Both the position numbers and the translations under genes were made by a program. Under the pieces are notes generated by a model. That model searched no databases. It was given only the letters and a program-made list of their open reading frames with translations, and had not been told where the DNA came from. A stretch of DNA of 64,000 bases from Betaproteobacteria bacterium (GTDB lineage Bacteria; Pseudomonadota; Gammaproteobacteria; Burkholderiales; JACQAP01). Positions 10,598-20,317 of this stretch are shown one piece after another. The stretch is from NCBI GenBank assembly GCA_016194905.1, contig JACQAP010000004.1, positions 62,001 to 126,000 of the forward strand, written 5' to 3'. Each line of letters begins with the position of its first letter. Position 1 is the first letter of the stretch.

Positions 10598-11476
10598 TCA
10601 TGAATCCTGTCGCAGCCAGGCATTGCGCGCATTGCGGGCGGTTTCGAAGATCTGCCCGACCTGCTCGGCGTCCGCGTTGCGAATCAGCTCGGCCAGTTGC
10701 CCGAGTTGTTGTTGATAGCTCGCAATATCCGCCAGCAGCGCCTCGCGATTCGCCCAAGCAATGTCGCGCCACATCTCCGGGGAACTGCCGGCTATGCGGG
10801 TGAAGTCGCGGAACCCCCCCGCGGCGAAACTGAACAGTTCCTGCGCATCGGATCGCGTTGCAATCATGTGCACCAGCGTGTACGCAAGCATGTGCGGAAG
10901 ATGGCTGACCGCCGAAAACACCTGGTCATGATGTACACACGACATGCGGCTGACGCGCGCGCCACAGGCTTTCCACATGGACTCGATCCGGTCAATGGCG
11001 CCGGCATCGTTTTCAGGCAGCGGGGTCAACACTACATTCCTGTCAACGAACAGTCCCGAATTGGCGGCATCCACGCCGGTCAGTTCGGCACCGGCGATGG
11101 GATGTGCGGGAATTACGTGCGATAAATGCGATGGCAGCAGTCGCCGGACGGCCGCGACGAAATTCCTCTTGGTGCTGCCGGCGTCGGTAACCAGCGTTTC
11201 CGCAGGGATTGATGCCGCCAGTTGTGCAAGCACGCGATCGTTTTGCTGGACCGGCACGGCAAGCAATACGATGTCCGCGCCTTTAACGGCAACGGCGACG
11301 CCTTCGATCGCTTCGTCGATGACCCGCAATTCGAGCGCGCGCTCGATATTGGCACGGCCTCGCCCCACGCCGACAATGCGCCGCACTTTGCCGGCACGCC
11401 TGAGTGCCGCCGAGACAGAGCCGCCGATCAAACCGACCCCGATGACGACCAGCCTGTCGCAGTGGAAGTCGCTCAA
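10598..11476 (-). CDS. tyrA: Prephenate dehydrogenase
   Basis: NAD-dependent oxidative decarboxylation of prephenate to 4-hydroxyphenylpyruvate (tyrosine branch). VVIGVGLIGGSVSAALRR is the Rossmann motif; VIPAHPIAGAELTGVDAA contains the catalytic histidine region, and FRDFTRIAGSSPEMWRDI is a strong family signature. The frame is open back to 11554 with no good ATG. The TTG at 11476 (MSDFHCDRLVVIG) starts right before the fold, gives 292 residues, and leaves 37 bp after hisC; it is an inferred start. Lies between hisC and aroA-cmk in an aromatic operon. Confidence 0.9.
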   Translation of the reverse strand: MSDFHCDRLVVIGVGLIGGSVSAALRRAGKVRRIVGVGRGRANIERALELRVIDEAIEGVAVAVKGADIVLLAVPVQQNDRVLAQLAASIPAETLVTDAGSTKRNFVAAVRRLLPSHLSHVIPAHPIAGAELTGVDAANSGLFVDRNVVLTPLPENDAGAIDRIESMWKACGARVSRMSCVHHDQVFSAVSHLPHMLAYTLVHMIATRSDAQELFSFAAGGFRDFTRIAGSSPEMWRDIAWANREALLADIASYQQQLGQLAELIRNADAEQVGQIFETARNARNAWLRQDS

Positions 11477-11513
11477 GAAAGCGGCGGACCAAAGAAGGCT
11501 GCGGCGGCCATAC

Positions 11514-12641
11514 TCATTTGAGTACGATTTCGAGCGCCGACAGGAAGCGTGCATTCTCGGCCTCGGTGCCGATCGTTACGCGCAAATATTCGGGCATGCC
11601 ATAGGCCGCAATCGGCCGCACGATCACCCCGTGCTTGAGCAGTCGCCGAAAAATTTCCGCGCCCGGTCCCACTTTGAAACTGACGAAATTGCCGTGGGAA
11701 GGAATCCAAGAAAGCCCGAGGCGCCGGAACCCCTCGGTGAGGGTACTCATCCCCTGACTGTTGAGTCGCGTGCTTTGCTCCACGAATTCATCGTCGAACA
11801 GCGCAGCAACGGCTGCTGCCTGGGCGATATGGCTGACATTGAAGGGCTGGCGCACCCGGTTCATCAGGTCGGCAACCTGCGGATGCATAAAACCATATCC
11901 GACGCGCAATCCGGCGAGTCCATAGGCCTTCGAAAAAGTCCGGGAGACCACCAGATTCGGAAACTCCTCAACCCATCGCACCGCGTCGCCACGTAGATCA
12001 GGATCGAGATATTCGTTGTATGCCTCGTCCAGTATCACCAGCACGTCAGCCGGAACCATTTCCAGGAAACTCCGGACCCTCTTCGGGGTGATCCAGGTGC
12101 CGGTCGGATTGTTCGGATTGGCAACAAAAACGATGCGTGTATCGCCGCGTATCGCCTTCCACATCGCATCCAGGTTGTGACCGAATTCGCGCGCCGGCAC
12201 CACGATACCGGCGGCGCCAGTTGCCTGGGTCACCAGCGGGTAGACGGCAAATGCATGCTCCGAATAGACCGCTGAACTTCCCGGCGCAAGGAAAGCCCGG
12301 GCTGCCATCTCGAGCACATCGTTGGAACCATTGCCGATCACGATTCGATCCGGGGATAGTCCATATCGACGGGAAAGCGCCTCCTTCAGAGCAAAACCAT
12401 TGCCATCCGGATAGCGTCCCGTTTCACCAATGGAGGCTCGCATCGCTTCAACCGCCTTCGGGCTGGCACCGCGCGGATTCTCGTTCGAGGCGAGCTTGAT
12501 GATGCTCGATTCCTGCAGACCCAGTTCGCGCGCCAGTTCCGATATCGGCTTGCCCGGCTGATAGGGCGCAATGCCGCGAATATAACCCGGTGAGCGTTCG
12601 CAGACGTCGATGATATCCGGCGCTGGCGCAGCGGTATTCAT
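11514..12641 (-). CDS. hisC: Histidinol-phosphate / aromatic aminotransferase
   Basis: Fold-type I PLP aminotransferase of 375 residues. ASNENPRGASPKAVEAM near the start, NPNNPTGTWI, and the PLP lysine region SRTFSKAYGLAGLRVGYGF are HisC signatures. Because the gene sits between pheA and tyrA, it probably serves phenylalanine/tyrosine transamination, perhaps as well as histidine (inference from context; such HisC2 copies are common here). The ATG at 12641 overlaps the pheA stop (ATGA). Confidence 0.9.
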   Translation of the reverse strand: MNTAAPAPDIIDVCERSPGYIRGIAPYQPGKPISELARELGLQESSIIKLASNENPRGASPKAVEAMRASIGETGRYPDGNGFALKEALSRRYGLSPDRIVIGNGSNDVLEMAARAFLAPGSSAVYSEHAFAVYPLVTQATGAAGIVVPAREFGHNLDAMWKAIRGDTRIVFVANPNNPTGTWITPKRVRSFLEMVPADVLVILDEAYNEYLDPDLRGDAVRWVEEFPNLVVSRTFSKAYGLAGLRVGYGFMHPQVADLMNRVRQPFNVSHIAQAAAVAALFDDEFVEQSTRLNSQGMSTLTEGFRRLGLSWIPSHGNFVSFKVGPGAEIFRRLLKHGVIVRPIAAYGMPEYLRVTIGTEAENARFLSALEIVLK

Positions 12642-13705
12642 TGCACGGCGACCGGATAGGAACCGAGGATTTTCAGAAATGCGGCAAGCTCGCGCATTCC
12701 TTCCAGAGCGCGCGCCACGTTCTCGTCGCCTTGATGACCTTCCATGTCGAGGAAGAAGACGTACTCCCACAGGCCCGTGCGGGACGGTCTGGATTCGAGT
12801 CGAGTCATGCTCACGCCATTCTTCGCCAAGGGGGTCAGCAATTCATGAATAGCACCGGGTACATTACGGGTGGACATGACGAGCGAGGTCTTGTCATCGC
12901 CCGAAGGCGGAACGTCCTGGGGGGAGACCACGACGAAGCGCGTTGTGTTGTTCGGCTCGTCTTCGATGTTGCCAGCCACAACCGGCAGGCCGTAATAGTC
13001 GGCGGCCGAGCGTCCCGCGATGGCCGCCGATTCCGCATCCTCTTGCGCCATCCTTGCCGCCTCGGCATTGCTCGCAACCGGGATGCGCTCCGCACGCGGA
13101 CAATTCTGTGCGAGCCACCGGTTGCACTGTGCCAGGCTTTGCGCATGCGAAAAAATGCGTTTGAGGGCGGAAATATCGCTTCCCTTCGACAGTAGGTTCT
13201 GATGCACCGGCAACAGCACTTCGCCGCAAATTTTCAAGGGTGTGGAGAGCAGTAGGTCGAGCGTGCGGCCCACCGCGCCCTCGGTCGAATTTTCCACCGG
13301 CACCACGCCGTAGCCGATATTGCCCGACTCCACCGACCGGAAAACTTCGTCGATGGAGGTACACAGCAAGACCGGAGCCTGCCCACCAAAATGCTTGACC
13401 GCCGCTTCTTCGCTGAATGTCCCTTTCGGGCCAAGAGTCGCAACCGAGAAGGCGTCCTCCAGAGCGCGGCAGGCGGAGATGACCTCGGTAAACAAGTGCG
13501 TCACCGCCTTTTCGGGCAGCGGTCCTGGGTTGCGCTCAGCAAGCCGCCGTAACACCTGTGCCTCGCGCTCGGGTCGATAAACCGTACCGTCACCCTTGAG
13601 CTTGCCGATGGCATGCGCTGCCGATGCGCGCTCGCTTACCAGCTTGAGGATCTCGATGTCCAGGGCGTCGATGCGCTCGCGCAGTTGTTTGAGGTTGTCC
13701 GGCAT
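12638..13705 (-). CDS. pheA: Chorismate mutase / prephenate dehydratase (P-protein)
   Basis: Bifunctional enzyme taking chorismate to phenylpyruvate. The order is: chorismate mutase domain (about 1-90, LRERIDALDIEILKLVSERA), prephenate dehydratase (about 92-270, ATLGPKGTFSEEAAVKHFG and NTTRFVVVS), and a C-terminal ACT domain that binds phenylalanine (TSLVMSTRNVPGAIHELL, with ESRPSRTGLWEYVFFLD). Full length at 355 residues. Feedback inhibition by phenylalanine is expected from the ESRP motif. It is 3 bp after serA. Confidence 0.95.
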   Translation of the reverse strand: MPDNLKQLRERIDALDIEILKLVSERASAAHAIGKLKGDGTVYRPEREAQVLRRLAERNPGPLPEKAVTHLFTEVISACRALEDAFSVATLGPKGTFSEEAAVKHFGGQAPVLLCTSIDEVFRSVESGNIGYGVVPVENSTEGAVGRTLDLLLSTPLKICGEVLLPVHQNLLSKGSDISALKRIFSHAQSLAQCNRWLAQNCPRAERIPVASNAEAARMAQEDAESAAIAGRSAADYYGLPVVAGNIEDEPNNTTRFVVVSPQDVPPSGDDKTSLVMSTRNVPGAIHELLTPLAKNGVSMTRLESRPSRTGLWEYVFFLDMEGHQGDENVARALEGMRELAAFLKILGSYPVAVQ

Positions 13706-13708
13706 GGG

Positions 13709-14893
13709 CTACGAAGCTGCAGGAAGATAATGGACCGCAAGGACGCCTGCAATCGCCGCGATCTTGTCTATCACCTGGCGTGGCACCGCACTATCCACGT
13801 CGACTAGCGTGTAGGCCATATCTTTCCTGGACTTGTTCAGCATGTTGTGGATGTTCAATCCGGCCTGTGCCACCGCTGTAGAGATCTGTCCGACCATGTT
13901 CGGCACATTGGCGTTGGCGATGCCAAGCCGGTAAGGCGATTCCCTCAGCATGACCACGTCCGGAAAATTCACCGCATTGCGGATGTTGCCGTTCTCCAGA
14001 TAATCGCGCACCTGATCGACCACCATGATGGCGCAGTTTTCCTCGGCTTCCAGCGTGGAAGCCCCCAAATGCGGCGTGGCCACCACGGCGGGGTGGCCCT
14101 TGAAACGACTGCCGGGGAAATCGCAAACGTAAGCCTTGAGCTTTTTTGCGTTCAGCGCATCGACCACTGCGTTATTGTCCACAATGCCGTCCCGCGAAAA
14201 ATTGAGCAGCACCGCCTTAGGTTTCATAAGGCCGATACGCTTGGCATCGATCAGATTGCGCGTGCCGTCAAGCAAGGGTACGTGCAGGGTCACGAAATCG
14301 CTTTTCCGGAGCACCTCCTCGATGCTGTGCGCCTTCCTGACCTGTGACGGCAGGCTCCATGCGGCATCCACCGTGATCTCCGGGTCATACCCGAATACTT
14401 CCATGCCGAGTTTGATCGCCGCATCGGCGACCAGACTGCCGATGTTGCCAAGACCGATGATTCCAAGCATGTGCTGCGGAAGCTCCATGCCGGCAAAATG
14501 TTTCTTGCCGTCCTCGACCTTCCTGTCTATCTCTTCGTCGCCGCCGGACAATCCATCGGTGAAGCGGATGGCGGGAACGAGATTGCGTGCGGCGATCAGC
14601 ATGCCAGCAAGCACCAGTTCCTTGACCGCATTCGCATTCGCACCCGGCGCATTGAATACCGGGACGCCGCGCTTGCTCATTTCTGCCACCGGAATGTTGT
14701 TGGTACCCGCACCCGCCCTGCCGATGGCCCGCACTGACGCAGCGATAGCCATGGCATTCATGTCGTGGGAGCGCACCAGGATTGCATGAGGTGCATCGAC
14801 CTGCGCACCGACCGAATAACGCTCCGACGGCAAGCGCTGAAGGCCAGTCGATGAAATGGCATTCAGCGTGAGAATGCGTACCGACTCAGCCAT
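13709..14893 (-). CDS. serA: D-3-phosphoglycerate dehydrogenase
   Basis: First step of serine synthesis: 3-phosphoglycerate to 3-phosphohydroxypyruvate. The 394-residue protein has [18 protein letters not shown] as NAD-binding motif, [13 protein letters not shown] with the substrate arginine region, and [16 protein letters not shown] with the catalytic histidine. A C-terminal ACT domain (about 320-394) probably senses serine. This is the shorter form lacking the intervening ASB domain. It overlaps serC by 8 bp. Confidence 0.93.
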   Translation of the reverse strand: MAESVRILTLNAISSTGLQRLPSERYSVGAQVDAPHAILVRSHDMNAMAIAASVRAIGRAGAGTNNIPVAEMSKRGVPVFNAPGANANAVKELVLAGMLIAARNLVPAIRFTDGLSGGDEEIDRKVEDGKKHFAGMELPQHMLGIIGLGNIGSLVADAAIKLGMEVFGYDPEITVDAAWSLPSQVRKAHSIEEVLRKSDFVTLHVPLLDGTRNLIDAKRIGLMKPKAVLLNFSRDGIVDNNAVVDALNAKKLKAYVCDFPGSRFKGHPAVVATPHLGASTLEAEENCAIMVVDQVRDYLENGNIRNAVNFPDVVMLRESPYRLGIANANVPNMVGQISTAVAQAGLNIHNMLNKSRKDMAYTLVDVDSAVPRQVIDKIAAIAGVLAVHYLPAAS

Positions 14894-15974
14894 GACTTTT
14901 CTCGAATTCCCGCAGATATCCGACCAATGCCTTCACGCCCTCGATCGGCATCGCGTTGTAGATGGAGGCACGCATGCCTCCGACGGAACGATGGCCCTTG
15001 AGCTGCAGCATACCAAGCTGCTGGGTGCCTTTCAGAAACATCTCGTCGAGCGATTCGTCCCGGAGCTTGAACGGCACATTCATGCGCGAGCGATCACGCT
15101 TTTCGATGGGACTGACGAAAAAGCTGCTTTGGTCCAGGTAGTCGTACAGCAGCCCGGCTTTGGCGATATTGCGTTTCTCGATCTCTGAAAGACCACCCTG
15201 CTGCTTCAGCCAATCGAACACCAAACCCGCGATGTAAACAGCGTAAGTGGGCGGCGTATTGAGCATGGAATCGCTTTCGGCCTGCTGCTTGTAGTCGAAA
15301 GCCGACGGCGTGATCGGCAAAGCTTGCCCGATCAAGTCGTCGCGCACAATGACGATCGTCAGACCCGCCGGCCCGATATTCTTCTGCGCTCCGGCGTAAA
15401 TCAAACCATACCTGGAGACATCGACAGGACGGGACAATATATGGGAGGACATATCGGCCACGAGCGGAATTTCGCCGGTGTCCGGAACCCAGTGATATTC
15501 CACACCGCCGATGGTCTCGTTGGAGCAGATGTGAACATAACCGGCATCCTTGCTCAGTCGCCATGTTTCGCGTGGCGGGACATAAGAAAAATTTCGATCC
15601 TCGCTGGAAGCCGCCACGTTCACATTGCAATACTTCTTCGCCTCCTTGATCGATTTCTTCGACCACTCGCCGGTGTTGACGTAGTCGGCAACACTGCGGC
15701 CACGCAGAAGGTTCATTGGCACGATTGCGTTCTCCGCGATCGCCCCGCCTTGCAGGAACAGCACTTTGTAGTTCTGCGGAATCGCTAGCAGTTCGCGCAG
15801 ACCGGCTTCTGCCTGCGCATGAATCGCGATGAATTCCTTGCCGCGGTGGCTCATCTCCATGACCGACATGCCGGAACCGTGCCAATCCAGCATTTCGTCG
15901 CGCGCTTTTTCGAGAACCTGCTGCGGCAGAACTGCGGGCCCCGCACTGAAGTTGAATACTCTCCCCACTTTCAC
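14886..15974 (-). CDS. serC: Phosphoserine aminotransferase
   Basis: PLP enzyme forming O-phosphoserine from 3-phosphohydroxypyruvate; also acts in PLP synthesis. Starts [17 protein letters not shown] and has the lysine motif [25 protein letters not shown] and a C-terminal [13 protein letters not shown]. Length of 362 residues is normal. Lies 44 bp after gyrA and overlaps serA, so the gyrA transcript probably continues through it. Confidence 0.95.
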   Translation of the reverse strand: MKVGRVFNFSAGPAVLPQQVLEKARDEMLDWHGSGMSVMEMSHRGKEFIAIHAQAEAGLRELLAIPQNYKVLFLQGGAIAENAIVPMNLLRGRSVADYVNTGEWSKKSIKEAKKYCNVNVAASSEDRNFSYVPPRETWRLSKDAGYVHICSNETIGGVEYHWVPDTGEIPLVADMSSHILSRPVDVSRYGLIYAGAQKNIGPAGLTIVIVRDDLIGQALPITPSAFDYKQQAESDSMLNTPPTYAVYIAGLVFDWLKQQGGLSEIEKRNIAKAGLLYDYLDQSSFFVSPIEKRDRSRMNVPFKLRDESLDEMFLKGTQQLGMLQLKGHRSVGGMRASIYNAMPIEGVKALVGYLREFEKSHG

Positions 15975-16018
15975 TGCTCCGCTTTCTTCAAATGATTGTC
16001 CGGATCGGGTGCGTCAAT

Positions 16019-18661
16019 TCAGGACTGCTCGTCGTGCCCGTCTTGATGGGCCTGTCCTTGCTCAGCTTCGTTTCCGTCAGCTTCGGCAGGATCTTCTTCG
16101 GTACCCGCATCCAGACCTTCGCCGCCGTCTTCGCTGTCCACGATTTTCTGCAATCCGGCCAGCTTTTCATCCGGCCCGAGATTGATCAAGGTGACGCCTT
16201 GCGTGACACGGCTCATCTCCCGAATTTCCGCGACCCGGGTGCGAATCAGCACCCCTCCGGTTGTGATCAGCATGATCTCGTCTTTATCCTCTACCAGGGT
16301 AGCCGCTACGACGTTGCCGTTACGGGCGCTGGTCTGGATTGCGATCATGCCTTGCGTACCCCGACCGTGGCGGGTGTATTCGGTGATCGGAGTGCGCTTG
16401 CCGAAGCCGTTTTCCGTGGCGGTCAGGACTGAGATGGATTCGTTTTCGGCCACCAGCAGCGATATGACCTTCTGGCCGACCGGCAATCTCATCCCGCGCA
16501 CCCCCCGCGAGACGCGCCCCATCGGACGCACGTCCTGCTCGTCGAAGCGAACGGCCTTGCCTTCATCCGAGAACAGCATGATGTCGTGCCGGCCCTCCGT
16601 CAGCGCGACACCAATCAGATAGTCGCCCTCGTCGAGATCCACGGCGATGATGCCGGACGGCCGCGGGCGGGAGAAATCGGATAGCGGCGTCTTCTTCACG
16701 GTACCGTTGGCCGTGGCCATGAAAACATACTTGTTCTCGTCGAACTCGCGCACCGGCAAGATCGCCGTGATCTTTTCTCCGTCTGTCAATGGCAGTAGAT
16801 TGACAATCGGCTTGCCGCGGCTCGCTCGGCCGCCCTGCGGCACGTTATAGACCTTGATCCAGTACAACTGCCCGCGGCTGGAAAAACACAGCACGTAGTC
16901 GTGCGTATTGGCGATGAACAGATTGTCGATAAAATCGTCTTCCTTGGTCGCTGTCGCCTGTTTGCCGCGCCCCCCCCGCTTCTGGGCCCGGTAATCGGCG
17001 AGCGGCTGCGCCTTGACGTAACCGCTGTGGGACAGCGTGACCACGACGTCCTCCGGAGCGATCAGATCCTCCATGCTGAGGTCTTCGGCATTGGCTACGA
17101 TCTCGCTGCGACGTTCGTCACCGAACTCGTCCCTGGTCTCGGTCAGCTCCTCGGCAATGATTTTGGTGATGCGCTCAGACCTCGCCAAGATGTCGAGCAG
17201 GTCGGCAATGGTGTCCATTACTTCCCGATATTCGTTGACGATCTTTTCCTGTTCCAGACCGGTGAGTCGCTGCAGTTGCATCTCGAGAATTCGCTGCGCC
17301 TGAACTTCGGACAGGCGGTATCCGTCCGCCTGCAGTCCATACTCCGGAGACATCCCCTCCGGCCGCACCTCCCCGACATCGGCGCGTGCCAACATAGACT
17401 CGACGAGTTGCGAATGCCAGGTCCGCGACATCAGTTCCCGTTTGGCCTCGACAGGAGCGGCGGCTGCCTTGATCAGCGCGATGATCTCGTCGACATTGGA
17501 CAGCGCGACTGCGAGGCCTTCGAGCACATGGCCCCGATCGCGCGCCTTTCTGAGTTCAAAGACAGTCCGCCGGGTAACTACCTCGCGCCGATGGCGCAGG
17601 AACGCGTCGAGGATTTCCTTAAGATTGAGCAGCCGAGGCTGGTTTTCGACCAGCGCCACCATATTCATGCCGAAGGTGTCCTGCATCTGCGTTTCTTTGT
17701 ATAGATTGTTCAGGATGACTTCAGGTACCTCGCCCCGCTTAAGTTCCAGCACTACACGCATGCCGGACTTGTCGGACTCGTCCCGAATTTCGGAAAGGCC
17801 ATCGAGCCGCTTTTCACGAACCAACTCGCCGATCTTCATCAGCAGCGATGATTTGTTGACCTGGTAGGGCAGTTCGTCGATCACGATGGCCTGGCGGTTG
17901 CCCTTCTCCAGCTCTTCCACATGGGTACGGGCACGGATTACGATACGCCCGCGCCCAGTGCGGTAGCCCTCTCTGACCCCGGCAGTACCGTAGACGATTC
18001 CGCGCGTAGGAAAGTCCGGACCAGGAACGAGTTCGATCAGTTCGTCCAGGCTGATGTCGGGCCGATCGAGGATGGCCAAGCAGGCATTTACGATTTCGCT
18101 GAGATTGTGCGGCGGCACGTTTGTTGCCATGCCCACCGCGATTCCGGAAGAACCATTGATTAGTAGATTCGGAATCCGGGTCGGCAGGACGCTCGGCTCC
18201 TGCTCTTTGCCGTCATAGTTGGGAACGAAATCGACAGTCTCCTTGTCGATATCGGCAAGGAGCTCGGCCGCGATCTTTTCCAGCCGGCACTCGGTATAGC
18301 GGTAGGCGGCTGCGGAGTCGCCGTCGACGGAGCCGAAATTGCCCTGCCCGTCGATGAGGGTGTAACGCATGGAGAAATCCTGGGCCATACGGACCAAGGC
18401 TTCGTAGGTTGCTGAATCCCCATGCGGATGGTATTTTCCGAGGACATCGCCGACTACGCGTGCGCACTTGACGTAGGGCCGGTTCCAGACGTTGTTGGCC
18501 TCGTGCATGGCGAACAGGATGCGGCGATGTACCGGTTTCAGGCCGTCGCGCACATCGGGGAGCGCGCGACCCACGATCACGCTCATCGCGTAATCGAGGT
18601 AAGAGCGGCGCATCTCCTCTTCGAGGCTAATTGGAAGGGTTTCTTTGGCGAATTGATCCAT
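16019..18661 (-). CDS. gyrA: DNA gyrase subunit A
   Basis: Breaks and rejoins DNA in the gyrase A2B2 complex. The 880-residue protein has the catalytic tyrosine in [13 protein letters not shown] near residue 122, the gyrase GyrA-box QRGGRGK in the C-terminal beta-pinwheel, and a strongly acidic C-terminal tail. The quinolone region reads [10 protein letters not shown], so S83 is the sensitive residue and position 87 is E rather than the D of E. coli; this gives no clear sign of resistance. First gene of the minus-strand run, with a 336-bp promoter region upstream. Confidence 0.97.
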   Translation of the reverse strand: MDQFAKETLPISLEEEMRRSYLDYAMSVIVGRALPDVRDGLKPVHRRILFAMHEANNVWNRPYVKCARVVGDVLGKYHPHGDSATYEALVRMAQDFSMRYTLIDGQGNFGSVDGDSAAAYRYTECRLEKIAAELLADIDKETVDFVPNYDGKEQEPSVLPTRIPNLLINGSSGIAVGMATNVPPHNLSEIVNACLAILDRPDISLDELIELVPGPDFPTRGIVYGTAGVREGYRTGRGRIVIRARTHVEELEKGNRQAIVIDELPYQVNKSSLLMKIGELVREKRLDGLSEIRDESDKSGMRVVLELKRGEVPEVILNNLYKETQMQDTFGMNMVALVENQPRLLNLKEILDAFLRHRREVVTRRTVFELRKARDRGHVLEGLAVALSNVDEIIALIKAAAAPVEAKRELMSRTWHSQLVESMLARADVGEVRPEGMSPEYGLQADGYRLSEVQAQRILEMQLQRLTGLEQEKIVNEYREVMDTIADLLDILARSERITKIIAEELTETRDEFGDERRSEIVANAEDLSMEDLIAPEDVVVTLSHSGYVKAQPLADYRAQKRGGRGKQATATKEDDFIDNLFIANTHDYVLCFSSRGQLYWIKVYNVPQGGRASRGKPIVNLLPLTDGEKITAILPVREFDENKYVFMATANGTVKKTPLSDFSRPRPSGIIAVDLDEGDYLIGVALTEGRHDIMLFSDEGKAVRFDEQDVRPMGRVSRGVRGMRLPVGQKVISLLVAENESISVLTATENGFGKRTPITEYTRHGRGTQGMIAIQTSARNGNVVAATLVEDKDEIMLITTGGVLIRTRVAEIREMSRVTQGVTLINLGPDEKLAGLQKIVDSEDGGEGLDAGTEEDPAEADGNEAEQGQAHQDGHDEQS

Positions 18662-18997
18662 CAGGGCAAGTCGGTTCCTTGTTGCAAATTGTCATGAAAT
18701 TACGCCGCTTAATCTCGTACAATGGACCGACAAAGCAGGCGTTCGCTCGGCCGCAAGCGCTGAGCAGCACCGACCGGCATAAGCGGCGCATTTTATCATG
18801 CCGACTCTTCCCGAGACATTGTTCAGCAAGGAAATTCCAGCTTCGAAGCAGTCTATTTCACTGACGAACTGGGCCACCGGCGTCGAATTGGCTTCTTGAC
18901 TTATCGATTAGGAACTGCGGTGTAATCCGCTTTTAACCCGCCGGCGAATGGGCAATAATCGCGTTATTCATGACCAGCACGATCAGGAGAAAAGGCG
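18662..18997. other. Divergent promoter region between gyrA and the OmpA-like gene
   Basis: No gene seen. On the minus strand a -10-like TAAAAT lies near 18790 with no clear -35; on the plus strand a better promoter candidate is listed separately. AAGGA-type ribosome sites precede both genes. Confidence 0.5.
18896..18926 (+). promoter_or_regulatory. Candidate sigma-70 promoter for the OmpA-like lipoprotein
   Basis: TTGACT at 18896-18901 and TGTAAT at 18921-18926, separated by 19 bp, which is longer than the ideal 17. About 70 bp upstream of the start codon. Pattern match only. Confidence 0.35.
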
Positions 18998-20254
18998 ATG
19001 CAACCAAAGACCAATCGGCTGTTAATGTTGCTAGTAGGTGCGGTAATTTCCGGCTGCGCCAGTCAAACCGATCGCAGCAGTTCCGGCGGCGGCGCTCAAA
19101 CTCAGACTGAGACCAAGGCAGCTACCGAGGCTCCCGCGTCGCAACCGGCACCCGCTCCCCAACCCGCTCCAGCTTACGAGCCGGAAAGAGAATCGGTTCA
19201 GTACGTTGATCGTCCCCTTGAAGAAAGTCGACCGCCGAAGCCGGCTGTGGTGGCAGCTGCTCCCAAGGACGAAACGACACCTGATTTCCCGGTGACGAAA
19301 TACGAGCTGCCGGAAGAGCAGGCAACAGACGAAGAAGTCGAGGATCTCGGCGCGCAGGAAGACGAATCCGTATCGGCGGAGCAGGCAGCGGCACCGGAAG
19401 AGGAAACCTCGGTCGGCGAGACCACTGAATACGCTGATGCAGAGGACATGGCGGATTCCGGCGAGGTCGAGGATCTCGGCACCCAGGAAGACGAATCCGA
19501 ATCGGCGGATCAGGAGGCGGCACTGGCGGAGGAAAGCTCGGTTGGCGAGACCACCGAGTACGCCGATTCCGACGACGACGAAGTCGAGGATATCGGCACG
19601 CTGGAAGACGAGTCCGAATCGGCGGACCAGGAGGCCAGTGCGGCAGCAGAAAGCTCGGTTGGCGAGACCACCGAGTACGCCGATTCCGATCAAGAGGAGG
19701 AAGTCGCGGATCTCGGCACGCAACCCGACGAATCCGGCACAGTTAGTTACTCCGAGGAGAAGCGTGCTTCGGCCGACAATGTAGTCGGCGAGCCGAAGAT
19801 TTATCCTGACGAGCCGGCACCGAAAGCCGCGCCTACGGCGCCGAAAAAAACCGCACCTGTGGCACCGAAGTTGGTCACCGTCAATTTCGAAGCAGAGCCC
19901 CTGTTTAATTTCGACAAGTCGGCGGTTCGCGCAGACCAGCGCGCAAAGTTGGACGAATTGATTTCCGGCCTTGGCGGGACGCGTTACGATTCGATTGCGA
20001 TAGTGGGCCATGCAGATCGCATCGGCAAGGCCGTTTACAATCAAAAGCTGTCAGAACGCCGGGCAGCAGCGGTAAAAGCTTACCTGGTGAAAAAAGGGGT
20101 ACCGTCCGATAAGATCCAGACTGAGGGCCGCGGCAAGTCGGAATCAGTGACCGGGGACGCCTGTAACAAAACCCGCGGCAAGGCCCTGATCTCCTGCCTG
20201 CAGCCGGACCGCAGGGTAGACGTCAGCGTTAGCGCAACCAAGCAATCGAATTGA
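18998..20254 (+). CDS. OmpA-family lipoprotein with acidic tandem repeats
   Basis: Envelope protein of 418 residues. Signal peptide with lipobox VISGC (cysteine at about 20) predicts a lipoprotein. A Ser/Gly/Pro-rich linker follows, then about three and a half copies of a 39-43-residue acidic repeat (VEDLGTQEDESES...SSVGETTEYAD, about residues 114-250), then an Ala/Pro/Lys linker and a C-terminal OmpA domain (about 300-418) with the NxxLSxxRAxxVxxYL peptidoglycan-binding pattern and FNFDKSAVRADQ. It probably anchors the outer membrane to peptidoglycan, with the acidic repeats as a spacer (inference). ATG has GGAGAAAAG upstream. It stands alone with its own terminator. Confidence 0.85.
   Translation: MQPKTNRLLMLLVGAVISGCASQTDRSSSGGGAQTQTETKAATEAPASQPAPAPQPAPAYEPERESVQYVDRPLEESRPPKPAVVAAAPKDETTPDFPVTKYELPEEQATDEEVEDLGAQEDESVSAEQAAAPEEETSVGETTEYADAEDMADSGEVEDLGTQEDESESADQEAALAEESSVGETTEYADSDDDEVEDIGTLEDESESADQEASAAAESSVGETTEYADSDQEEEVADLGTQPDESGTVSYSEEKRASADNVVGEPKIYPDEPAPKAAPTAPKKTAPVAPKLVTVNFEAEPLFNFDKSAVRADQRAKLDELISGLGGTRYDSIAIVGHADRIGKAVYNQKLSERRAAAVKAYLVKKGVPSDKIQTEGRGKSESVTGDACNKTRGKALISCLQPDRRVDVSVSATKQSN
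19337..19740 (+). repeat. In-frame tandem repeats of about 120 bp coding acidic units
   Basis: Units begin at GTCGAGGATCTCGGC-like sequence at 19337, 19466, 19583 and 19703 (spacings 129, 117 and 120 bp, all multiples of 3). The last copy is partial. Copies differ by small in-frame indels around the GAC/GAG runs. Confidence 0.85.
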
Positions 20255-20277
20255 TTTCGTATCCCGTCGCACGTTCA

Positions 20278-20308
20278 TCAAAGCCCTGCAGATGCGGGGC
20301 TTTTTTTT
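20278..20308 (+). terminator. Rho-independent terminator after the OmpA-like gene
   Basis: AAAGCCCTGC...GCGGGGCTTTTTTTT: a short GC stem followed by eight T, 25 bp after the stop codon and just before mtaD. Confidence 0.75.
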
Positions 20309-20317
20309 GAGGTCACC

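Noticed and set aside
16019-18661. Possible quinolone-resistance change in gyrA
   Set aside because: Position 83 is still Ser; Glu at 87 is a natural variant in many species and cannot be read as resistance without a susceptible reference.
19031-20044. A 337-codon cysteine/arginine-rich frame antisense to the OmpA-like gene
   Set aside because: It is the reverse reading of the acidic repeats and has no ribosome site.
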